Source: SIG622 sp045604705
GTDB lineage: Bacteria > Bacillota > Clostridia > Oscillospirales > CAG-382
Reading direction: 5' to 3'
DNA: 23,567 nt
Assembly: GCA_045604705.1 (NCBI GenBank)
Contig: JAZUOO010000017.1
Location: forward strand, 1-23,567
Part shown: positions 1-6,248 of the stretch, one piece after another
Layout of the letters: each line of letters starts with the position of its first letter
How positions within the stretch are numbered: position 1 is the stretch's first letter
The notes under the pieces: generated by a model
Database searches by the model: none
Told to the model about the DNA's origin: nothing
What the model saw: the letters and a program-made list of their open reading frames with translations, nothing else
Translations under genes and position numbers: made by a program

Positions 1-806
1 TGCTTCTTGTGGACAATGCTCACGGTGCCTACCTCGGATTTCTTGAAAAGAACAGACATCCGATAGCCCTGGGTGCAGATATTTGTTGTGACTCCGCACA
101 TAAAACTCTGCCTGCACTTACCGGGGCGGGGTATCTGCACATATCAAAAAATGCTCCGTCGGAAATTGCGGACAATGCGGAAAAGGCAATGTCTCTCTTT
201 GCTTCCACAAGCCCGTCTTATCTTATTTTGCAGTCCCTTGATTTGATGAACAAATACCTGTCGGACGGTTATACGGAAAAACTTTGCGATTACTGTAAAA
301 GAATATCCGACCTTAAGAAAAGTCTCACGCTTGCGGGTATTGCGAATCTCGACCTTGAGCCGTTGAAGATAACTCTTACCCCGAAGAAATTCGGATATTC
401 AGGTCTGCAGCTTTATGATATACTCAAAAACAACAATCTTATATGCGAATTTTACGATCCGGATTATGTTGTTATGATGCTGACGGTCGAAAACGGTGAA
501 GAAGTGCTCGGGGAAATTTACGATGTACTCTCGGGTGTTCCCCAAAAAACAGAAATCACCGAAAAAGCTCCGAGCTTTGCGAGAACGCAAGCAAAAATGT
601 CAATAAAAGCCGCGATGCTCGGTAAAACCGAAAGGCTTCCTGTTGCAAAGTGTATCGGCAGGGTTTTCGCAGGGATAACAATGTCCTGTCCTCCGGCAAT
701 ACCCATTGCGGTGTGCGGTGAGGTTATAAATGAGGATGTTGTGAGGCTTATGGAATATTACGGCGAAGCCGAGTGCGAGGTAGCTGCGGGAGAAGCGGGT
801 AATTAA
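1..806 (+). CDS. Orn/Lys/Arg decarboxylase family protein, 5' part missing
   Basis: This is the C-terminal part (about 267 residues) of a fold-type I, PLP-dependent basic amino acid decarboxylase (SpeA/YaaO-like). The open frame runs in from the window edge (codon start at base 3), so no start codon is visible; the GTG at 9 is internal. The segment reading VDNAHG is the PLP-ring Asp/His region, and the motif SAHKTLPALTG carries the lysine expected to form the Schiff base with PLP. The distal part, around KCIGRVF and CPPAIPIAV, matches the small C-terminal domain of this family. Such enzymes decarboxylate arginine, lysine or ornithine to polyamine precursors in the cytosol; which substrate cannot be told here. 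In many Firmicutes the gene precedes tmk, but here a radical SAM gene follows after 203 bp. The family call is firm, the substrate is not. Confidence 0.85.
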   Translation, partial: LLVDNAHGAYLGFLEKNRHPIALGADICCDSAHKTLPALTGAGYLHISKNAPSEIADNAEKAMSLFASTSPSYLILQSLDLMNKYLSDGYTEKLCDYCKRISDLKKSLTLAGIANLDLEPLKITLTPKKFGYSGLQLYDILKNNNLICEFYDPDYVVMMLTVENGEEVLGEIYDVLSGVPQKTEITEKAPSFARTQAKMSIKAAMLGKTERLPVAKCIGRVFAGITMSCPPAIPIAVCGEVINEDVVRLMEYYGEAECEVAAGEAGN

Positions 807-829
807 TAATGAACAATGAGTAGTGCAGT

Positions 830-849
830 GAATAATTGCGAATAATTGC
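830..849. repeat. Two tandem copies of a 10-bp unit in the 807-1009 spacer
   Basis: GAATAATTGC occurs twice head to tail, just after a diverged run of ATGAACAATGAG-like words. It resembles the short AT-rich intergenic words seen again near 9585-9599 and 16608-16638. The function is unknown. Confidence 0.4.
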
Positions 850-951
850 AAAGAAGCGTGGTTTCTTCCCATGGAATTTGCAATTTGATTTTATAAAATG
901 TCCCCGCCCAGAGTAACAATTTCTTACAAAAACAAAAAAATAAATTTTAAT

Positions 952-981
952 TTGATAAAACTTTACGCAGAAAGACATAAA
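952..981 (+). promoter_or_regulatory. Possible weak sigma-A promoter for the radical SAM gene
   Basis: TTGATA at 952-957 is followed after 18 nt by CATAAA at 976-981, about 30 bp before the start codon at 1010. The -35 is good and the -10 is poor, so this is tentative. Nothing else in the 807-1009 spacer looks more promoter-like. Confidence 0.3.
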
Positions 982-1009
982 TATAAGAAGAAACAAAAAA
1001 GGAACCATC

Positions 1010-2869
1010 ATGACAAACAAACAAAAACTTCTCCCGTTTTTAAAGAACGTACAAAAACCTGCCAGATACATCGGCGGCGAGCTTAATGAAATCATCAAGG
1101 ATAAAAAAGATGTTAAACTCCGTGTGGCGTTCTGCTTCCCGGATTCCTATGAGATTGGTATGTCAAATTTGGGTATGCGTATTCTTTACGGTACACTCAA
1201 CGAAATTCCCGATGTATGGTGCGAGAGGGTTTTTGCACCCTGGGAGGATATGGGCAAGCTTATGAAAGATCAAAATGTGCCGCTGTATGCACTTGAAAGC
1301 GGAGATGCTCTTGCGGATTTTGACATTGTGGCGTTTTCTCTTTCCTATGAGATGGCTTATACCAATGTGCTTTATATGCTGGAGCTTGCAAATATACCGC
1401 TTCTTGCAAAGGACAGAGGTGACTCGGATAAATATCCGCTTATCATTGCGGGCGGTACCTGCGCTTACAATCCGGAGCCTATGGCGGACTTTGTTGATCT
1501 TTTCAGTATCGGCGAGGGTGAAGAGCATCTTTCCGAGCTTGCAAGAACAATGATTGACTATAAGGCAGAGCATAAAAAGGACTTCTCCAAAAAGGAGCTT
1601 CTTCTGTCACTTGCAAATATCACGGGAAGCTATGTCCCTATGTTTTACGACGTAAAATATGAGGGCAAGGACGGAACAATATCAGAAATTAAACCAAATA
1701 TTGACGGTGTTCCGGGAAAGGTTACAAAGAGGGTTATCACGGATTTTGAAAAGTCATACTATCCCACAAAGCCCATTGTTCCATTCATCGAAACGGTGCA
1801 TGACAGAATATCCCTTGAAACCTCGAGAGGATGTATAAGAGGCTGCCGATTCTGTCAGGCGGGTATGGTGTACAGACCTTACAGAGCGAGAACATCGGAC
1901 AATCTCTGTTGCATGGCAAGGGAAACCTTTGACAATACGGGGTATGAGGAGATCTCACTTTTATCTCTTTCCATCAGCGACTATGATGAGCTTGGTGGAC
2001 TTGTTGACGGACTGAAAACATGGACTGACGAAAAAAAGGTCGGACTCTCCTTGCCGTCAATGCGAATTGATGCCTTTGAAGCGGAGATTATGGAAAAGGT
2101 CAACGGTGTACGTAAAACGGGACTTACCTTTGCTCCGGAAGCAGGCACACAAAGACTTCGTGACGTAATAAACAAGAATCTTACCGAAGAAGAAATACTG
2201 GAGGGCTGCCGCGGTGCATTCTCCAAGGGCAGAACAAGTGTAAAACTGTACTTCATGTTGGGACTTCCCACGGAAACAGACCAGGATGTCTGCGCAATTC
2301 CGGCTCTCGGTCAGAAGATTATAGACGAATACTACAGAAATCCCGACAAGCCTAAGGGTAAAGCGGTGGAAGCAACGATGTCGGTATCCTGCTTTGTTCC
2401 AAAGTCTCACACTCCTTTCCAGTGGGAAGCGCAGGATGAGCTTTCGGAGCTGATAAGAAAGCAGAAGCTGCTGGGCACACACATCACCACAAGAAAGCTC
2501 AGATACAATTGGCACGAAGCTAAGGTCAGCCGTATTGAAGCGATATTTGCAAGAGGTGACAGACGACTTTCCGCAGCTCTTATCGAGGCGAGAAAACAAG
2601 GCTTTATGTTTGACGGCTGGGACGAATACTTCAGCTACGACAAATGGATGGAGGTATTCCAAAGCGTTGGTATAGACCCGTCTTACTATGCAAATCGCCC
2701 CTTTGATTTTTCAGAAATACTTCCGTGGGCACACATCTCTTGCGGCGTATCGGATGAGTTTCTGCTCTCCGAAGCGAAAAAGGCAAGACAGGCAAAGACA
2801 ACTCCCGATTGCAGAAGCAGGTGTTCGTCGTGCGGAATGCAGGCTAAATGTGAGATACATAAGAATTAA
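1010..2869 (+). CDS. B12-binding-like radical SAM protein (TIGR03960-type), 619 aa
   Basis: The N-terminal ~200 residues look like the cobalamin-binding-type Rossmann domain found in this family (short motifs such as FPDSYEIGMSNLG and IIAGGTCAYNPEP). The radical SAM core follows, with the CxxxCxxC iron-sulfur motif at C275, C279 and C282 inside TSRGCIRGCRFCQAG, which is highly characteristic of the 'radical SAM fused/unknown' family that I recall as TIGR03960. The last 20 residues hold four more cysteines (C601, C605, C608, C614) that could ligate a second cluster. The start ATG follows AAAGGA with normal spacing. The substrate and reaction are not known. In many Clostridia this gene sits beside a DUF2344 protein and RNase G/E, but neither is present here. 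The family call is strong; no function can be assigned. Confidence 0.88.
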   Translation: MTNKQKLLPFLKNVQKPARYIGGELNEIIKDKKDVKLRVAFCFPDSYEIGMSNLGMRILYGTLNEIPDVWCERVFAPWEDMGKLMKDQNVPLYALESGDALADFDIVAFSLSYEMAYTNVLYMLELANIPLLAKDRGDSDKYPLIIAGGTCAYNPEPMADFVDLFSIGEGEEHLSELARTMIDYKAEHKKDFSKKELLLSLANITGSYVPMFYDVKYEGKDGTISEIKPNIDGVPGKVTKRVITDFEKSYYPTKPIVPFIETVHDRISLETSRGCIRGCRFCQAGMVYRPYRARTSDNLCCMARETFDNTGYEEISLLSLSISDYDELGGLVDGLKTWTDEKKVGLSLPSMRIDAFEAEIMEKVNGVRKTGLTFAPEAGTQRLRDVINKNLTEEEILEGCRGAFSKGRTSVKLYFMLGLPTETDQDVCAIPALGQKIIDEYYRNPDKPKGKAVEATMSVSCFVPKSHTPFQWEAQDELSELIRKQKLLGTHITTRKLRYNWHEAKVSRIEAIFARGDRRLSAALIEARKQGFMFDGWDEYFSYDKWMEVFQSVGIDPSYYANRPFDFSEILPWAHISCGVSDEFLLSEAKKARQAKTTPDCRSRCSSCGMQAKCEIHKN

Positions 2870-2930
2870 GGTTTAGGGAGACTGTCTCAAATTTGTTTTT
2901 GGGGTATAATATTTGTAAAAAGCAACAAAA

Positions 2931-2960
2931 AACCGAGGTCCGGGAAGAGACCTCGGTTCT
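2931..2960. terminator. Bidirectional intrinsic terminator between convergent genes
   Basis: A 10-bp perfect stem pairs AACCGAGGTC (2931-2940) with GACCTCGGTT (2949-2958), with an 8-nt loop. A short T-rich stretch follows on the plus strand, and an A-rich stretch precedes it, so the minus strand also reads stem then T-run. It serves the radical SAM gene (+) and the tautomerase gene (-). Confidence 0.85.
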
Positions 2961-3010
2961 TTCAGTTAAAGTACACCGTGTACTGTGAACTAATACAATG
3001 AATCCTGTGC

Positions 3011-3244
3011 TCAAAGCAGTATCTTCGGATCATACTCCGGTTCTTTATAAAGATTCTTGCTTGCCTTGATGTCCTTCTCAAACACGTCTTGCCACTGCTT
3101 GCCGTTGTAGTCGTCTATGGATACGGATACCCACATATCCGCACAGCCGAGAGTGTCGGTGAGGGCTTTCTGCAAGGCCGCCGCAAGGGCTTTCTTCTGT
3201 TCTTCGCTTCTTCCTTCAATCATTTTTACGCTGATGTGAGGCAT
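3011..3244 (-). CDS. 4-oxalocrotonate tautomerase family protein (PptA-like), 77 aa
   Basis: This small cytosolic enzyme of the tautomerase superfamily uses the N-terminal proline, exposed after Met removal, as catalytic base. The frame is open upstream to 3283, but the start at 3244 is chosen because it gives the sequence MPHISVKM with Pro at position 2 and is preceded by AAAGGAG at about 8 nt. The length of 77 residues and the opening MPHI resemble E. coli PptA as I remember it. The C-terminal part (around KQWQDVFEKDI) also fits the PptA-like branch, with its longer tail. The physiological substrate is unknown. The gene converges on the radical SAM gene through the shared terminator and lies 169 bp downstream of the 3414-3686 gene on the same strand, so the two may be co-transcribed. 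Confidence 0.82.
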   Translation of the reverse strand: MPHISVKMIEGRSEEQKKALAAALQKALTDTLGCADMWVSVSIDDYNGKQWQDVFEKDIKASKNLYKEPEYDPKILL

Positions 3245-3413
3245 AGTTTTAACTCCTTTTCTTACTGTAGTGTTTTTCTGCAAAGTGCTTATCGGCGAGA
3301 ATCGGTTTTTTGATTTTCGGGTATGCCTTACGGCGTGACCTTTTTATGTAACGACGGATTGTCCGATGGTGTGTCCGCCGTATAGAGATACGCACTCTGC
3401 GAAATGAAACGGC

Positions 3414-3686
3414 TCAGAGGTCGGTGCTTGCTTTTGGGCAGAGCTTCTGCAAACGCTTTATCTCTTTTTTCTGAAGCTTTATTGTCTTTTTTCGCTCGGT
3501 ACTCTTTTTTAGACTCATTATCACAAGTGCCGCCCCGAAAATCGCCGCCGTACCTACCGTGAGTACCTTAAAAAGGGGGTACTCCTTGGAATAATGGTTC
3601 TGCGTATCCAAAAGTAGCTTGTTTCTGCTGCTGTCCGCAAGATATGTCCTTGATCTGACTTGCCTTCCCAGAATGTATCTGTTCAT
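3414..3686 (-). CDS. Small single-pass membrane protein with basic helical tail, 90 aa
   Basis: I do not recognise a family. The chosen start (MNRYILGRQV) gives 90 residues: a polar N-terminus, one hydrophobic segment at about residues 39-59 (ending GAALVIMSL), then a Lys/Arg-rich helical tail (RKKTIKLQKKEIKRLQ) that could be a short coiled coil. The frame is open to 3830, but that apparent start lies exactly on the -35 box of a strong promoter (3801-3830), so transcription begins near 3794 and the long form cannot be made from it. An AAAGG about 10 nt upstream supports 3686. A GTG in the leader (about 30 codons into the long frame) is an alternative. The predicted orientation, inside or outside, cannot be decided. 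Confidence 0.6.
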   Translation of the reverse strand: MNRYILGRQVRSRTYLADSSRNKLLLDTQNHYSKEYPLFKVLTVGTAAIFGAALVIMSLKKSTERKKTIKLQKKEIKRLQKLCPKASTDL

Positions 3687-3800
3687 CGTTCCCGTACCTT
3701 TCGCTATTATTTCACAGCCGTATCCGTTTTCCGATAGATTCACGCCCGTGTCACCGCCTTCCCTTTTGAAAACGGTTATATTTTTTACTTTGTGTAGATA

Positions 3801-3830
3801 ATTATACATAATTTCAAAAAGTTTTGTCAA
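3801..3830 (-). promoter_or_regulatory. Strong sigma-A promoter for the 3414-3686 gene
   Basis: On the minus strand TTGACA (3830-3825) and TATAAT (3806-3801) are separated by 18 nt, both perfect consensus boxes. The predicted start of transcription is near 3794, giving a leader of about 108 nt before the 3686 start. The -35 lies about 60 bp from that of the divergent Nudix promoter. Confidence 0.85.
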
Positions 3831-3890
3831 GTGTAATCATGTAAATTGACGTTTTTAATGTTACTTTTATTTTAAACTTTTGTCTGCTTG

Positions 3891-3919
3891 TTGACATCGC
3901 TGTCAAATTTAGATATAAT
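3891..3919 (+). promoter_or_regulatory. Consensus sigma-A promoter for the Nudix gene
   Basis: TTGACA (3891-3896) and TATAAT (3914-3919) are separated by exactly 17 nt. Transcription should start near 3925-3927, about 138 nt before the Nudix start codon at 4064. Confidence 0.88.
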
Positions 3920-3924
3920 GCAGG

Positions 3925-4017
3925 ATGGGACAGCACTTTAGGTGAAATGTGCAATTCCGGTATTTAGGGAACAGCCTACCTTTTTTGTTGAGGAAAAAAC
4001 CAAGAGAACACCCCCAT
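3925..4017 (+). ncRNA. Foldable 5' leader of the Nudix gene, candidate cis-regulatory RNA
   Basis: Hand folding of the leader gives a closing stem ATGGG (3925-3929) with CCCAT (4013-4017) around three hairpins. P2 pairs GCAC (3933-3936) with GTGC (3949-3952). P3 pairs GGT plus AGG (3959-3961, 3966-3968) with CCTACC (3975-3980) around loop GAACAG. P4 pairs TTTTTT (3981-3986) with AAAAAA (3994-3999). The overall shape is a four-way junction right at the transcription start. I could not match it to a known riboswitch, including the ykkC subtype that I recall being linked to Nudix genes. Some stems are short and weak, so it may also be an unstructured UTR. Confidence 0.35.
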
Positions 4018-4063
4018 TTCAGATAGTGAAGAACAGATAATAGATATTGAAAAGGAAACCATT

Positions 4064-4546
4064 ATGAAAAACAGTACCCTATGCTACATAGAAAAAAACC
4101 ACCAATACCTCATGCTCCACCGTGTGAAAAAGCAAAACGACTGCAATAAAGACAAATGGATCGGAATCGGCGGTAAATTCGAGGACGGAGAAAGCCCCGA
4201 GGAATGTATGATTCGCGAGGTACGGGAGGAAACATCGCTTGAGATAAAAAGCTGGAAGTACAGAGGTATCGTAACCTTTGTCTCAGACGAGTGGGAAACT
4301 GAATATATGCACCTTTTCACCTCGGATGACTTTGAGGGTACACCTTTAAAAAGTGAGGATTGCAGTGAGGGAAATCTTGAATGGGTGGATATATGTAAGG
4401 TTCCGTCTCTTCCGCTTTGGGAGGGCGATAAGCTGTTTTTGGAGCTTCTTGCAAAGGATGTTCCCTTTTTCTCCATGAAGCTCAGATATACGGGGGATAA
4501 GCTGGTCTTTGCTTCGCTTGACGGTAAGGTTATTCGTGATTCATAA
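4064..4546 (+). CDS. Nudix hydrolase, MutT/8-oxo-dGTP diphosphatase-like, 160 aa
   Basis: A cytosolic pyrophosphohydrolase of the Nudix superfamily, which cleaves nucleoside diphosphates linked to another moiety with Mg2+ or Mn2+. The Nudix box runs from G37 to L59: GKFEDGE, seven residues, then REVREETSL, with the metal-binding glutamates E52, E55 and E56 in place. The near-invariant glycine late in the box is a serine here (S58). The upstream WIGIGGKFE and the downstream LEWVDI strand fit MutT/MutX-like sanitising enzymes, but substrate specificity in this superfamily cannot be read from the box alone. The start has AAAGGAA at about 8 nt. The gene is transcribed alone from the 3891 promoter behind a structured leader, suggesting its own regulation. 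No clear T-tract terminator follows. Confidence 0.85.
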   Translation: MKNSTLCYIEKNHQYLMLHRVKKQNDCNKDKWIGIGGKFEDGESPEECMIREVREETSLEIKSWKYRGIVTFVSDEWETEYMHLFTSDDFEGTPLKSEDCSEGNLEWVDICKVPSLPLWEGDKLFLELLAKDVPFFSMKLRYTGDKLVFASLDGKVIRDS

Positions 4547-4664
4547 GTTAAATGGTGTTTATATTCTCGCATATAAAAGTCGAGATTAGACGTCAAATAG
4601 TAACGATTCAGGTATAAATAGGGTTAAAAATTAACATTTTAAGCCATAAATCTGCCAAAAGCTC

Positions 4665-4698
4665 TTGCAAAATACCAAAATGTGTGGTATTATATAAT
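4665..4698 (+). promoter_or_regulatory. glyQS promoter with an inverted repeat across the spacer
   Basis: TTGCAA (4665-4670) is followed after 17 nt by TATTAT (4688-4693), overlapping a perfect TATAAT (4693-4698). AATACCA (4671-4677) and TGGTATT (4685-4691) form a 7-bp perfect inverted repeat with a 7-nt gap inside the spacer and -10, a place where a repressor could bind. The leader to the start codon is only about 65 nt and contains a small hairpin GGGTAGTTACCC, so there is no room for a T-box. Confidence 0.6.
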
Positions 4699-4767
4699 GT
4701 GAAAATCGTGTGGGTAGTTACCCTTGCGGTTAAATTCGTTATTATTTTTGAAAAGGATGAAATAAAA

Positions 4768-6159
4768 ATGCAGAATTCAGAAAAGACAATGGACAAAATC
4801 GTTGCCTACTGTAAGGGTAGAGGCTTTGTTTACGCAGGCAGCGAAATTTATGGCGGTCTTGCAAACAGCTGGGACTACGGTCCTTTGGGCGTTGAACTTA
4901 AGAACAACGTTAAAAAAGCATGGTGGAAGAAGTTTGTTCAGGAATCCAAGTATAATGTTGGTCTTGACAGTGCAATCATCATGAACCCCCAGACATGGGT
5001 AGCCTCCGGACATCTCGGCGGATTCTCCGATCCTCTTATGGACTGTAAGAAGTGTAAGACAAGACACAGAGCAGACAAGCTTATTGAAGAGTATGTAGCT
5101 GAGAATAACCTTTCCGATAATCCCGCAGGTATGTCCGACGAGGAAATGATGACCTACATCAAGGAACACGGTATCGTTTGTCCCGACTGCGGCTCGGACG
5201 ATTTTACAGACATCCGTAAGTTCAACCTCATGTTCAAGACCTTCCAGGGTGTAACAGAGGACTCCACAAGCACACTTTATCTTCGTCCCGAAACAGCTCA
5301 GGGTATCTTTGTAAACTTCAAGAATATCCAGAGAACAACAAGAAAGAAAGTTCCTTTCGGCGTATGTCAGATAGGCAAATCCTTCAGAAACGAAATCACT
5401 CCCGGTAACTTCACATTCAGAACACGTGAATTTGAACAGATGGAGCTTGAATTCTTCTGCGAGCCCGGCACAGATCTTGAATGGTTCGCATACTGGAGAG
5501 GCTTCTGCCGTGACTGGCTTGTAAACCTCGGCATGAAAGAAGAAAACTTAAGACTTCGTGACCACGATCCGGAAGAGCTCAGCTTCTACTCCAAGGCTAC
5601 AACGGACTTTGAATTCCTCTTCCCGTTCGGCTGGGGCGAGCTTTGGGGCGTTGCGGACAGAACAGACTACGACCTTACACAGCACATCAAGCACTCCGGC
5701 GAGGGACTCGAATACTTCGACCAGGAAGCAAACAAGAAGTACATCCCTTACGTTGTTGAGCCGTCACTTGGTGCAGACAGAGTTACACTTGCATTCCTTA
5801 TTGACGCTTACGACGAAGAAGTTCTTGAGGGCGGTGACACAAGAACAGTACTTAGACTTCATCCCACACTTGCTCCTTTCAAGGCAGCAGTGCTTCCCCT
5901 TTCCAAGAAGCTCTCCGAAAAGGCAGGCGAGGTATATGACGATCTCAGAAAGTACTTCATGTGCGACTTTGACGATGCAGGCTCTATCGGCAAGAGATAC
6001 AGACGTGAGGACGAAATCGGTACACCTCTTTGCATCACCTACGACTTTGATTCCGAAACCGACGGCTGCGTAACCGTTCGTGACAGAGATACAATGACTC
6101 AGGAAAGAATCAAGATTGAGGACCTCAAGGCTTATATTGAAGCTAAGATTGCGTTCTGA
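4768..6159 (+). CDS. glyQS: Glycyl-tRNA synthetase, single-chain alpha2 type, 463 aa
   Basis: A class II aminoacyl-tRNA synthetase that charges tRNA-Gly with glycine in the cytosol, acting as a homodimer. The start at 4768 (MQNSEKTMDK) is chosen over the upstream open frame because AAAAGGA precedes it at normal spacing and the resulting 463 residues match the family. The N-terminal GRGFVYAGSEIYGG and WDYGPLG motifs are typical. A zinc-ribbon-like quartet C93, C96, C138, C141 lies in the insertion. Class II motif 2 is FRNEITPGNF with the ATP-binding R207, and motif 3 is SLGADR ending at R338. The anticodon-binding domain is the last ~110 residues. This is the archaeal/eukaryotic-like form found in many Firmicutes, not the alpha/beta tetramer. 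The codon set is narrow, as expected for high expression. Confidence 0.96.
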   Translation: MQNSEKTMDKIVAYCKGRGFVYAGSEIYGGLANSWDYGPLGVELKNNVKKAWWKKFVQESKYNVGLDSAIIMNPQTWVASGHLGGFSDPLMDCKKCKTRHRADKLIEEYVAENNLSDNPAGMSDEEMMTYIKEHGIVCPDCGSDDFTDIRKFNLMFKTFQGVTEDSTSTLYLRPETAQGIFVNFKNIQRTTRKKVPFGVCQIGKSFRNEITPGNFTFRTREFEQMELEFFCEPGTDLEWFAYWRGFCRDWLVNLGMKEENLRLRDHDPEELSFYSKATTDFEFLFPFGWGELWGVADRTDYDLTQHIKHSGEGLEYFDQEANKKYIPYVVEPSLGADRVTLAFLIDAYDEEVLEGGDTRTVLRLHPTLAPFKAAVLPLSKKLSEKAGEVYDDLRKYFMCDFDDAGSIGKRYRREDEIGTPLCITYDFDSETDGCVTVRDRDTMTQERIKIEDLKAYIEAKIAF

Positions 6160-6182
6160 CAGAATTAAATAAAAAAGTAAAG

Positions 6183-6222
6183 CTCCGACGTTGGTCTTTT
6201 GATTGGCGTCGGAGGATTTTTT
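6183..6222. terminator. Bidirectional intrinsic terminator after glyQS
   Basis: The stem CTCCGACG (6183-6190) with CGTCGGAG (6207-6214) is followed by GATTTTTT on the plus strand. On the minus strand the same stem is followed by CTTTACTTTTTTATTT, so it also ends the convergent 6249-7694 gene. Confidence 0.85.
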
Positions 6223-6248
6223 GTCGGGACAGTCCATGGGGGTATTAG

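Noticed and set aside
2057..2662. 201-residue minus-strand frame inside the radical SAM gene
   Set aside because: It lies opposite strongly conserved coding sequence and has no protein-like motif.
3700..3790. Cobalamin-riboswitch-like words (AAAAGGGAA, GGTGA) in the leader of the small membrane protein
   Set aside because: The rest of the B12 box and the CCCCGC...CTGT block are missing, and the leader is too short.
3953..3980. Similarity of CCGG...AGGGAACAGCC to the SRP RNA tip
   Set aside because: The conserved GGAAGGNAGCAGCC loop is not present and the flanking stem does not fit.
4084..4596. 170-residue open frame on the minus strand opposite the Nudix gene
   Set aside because: It is a mirror of a well-supported gene, Ser-rich and without a ribosome site or recognisable motif.
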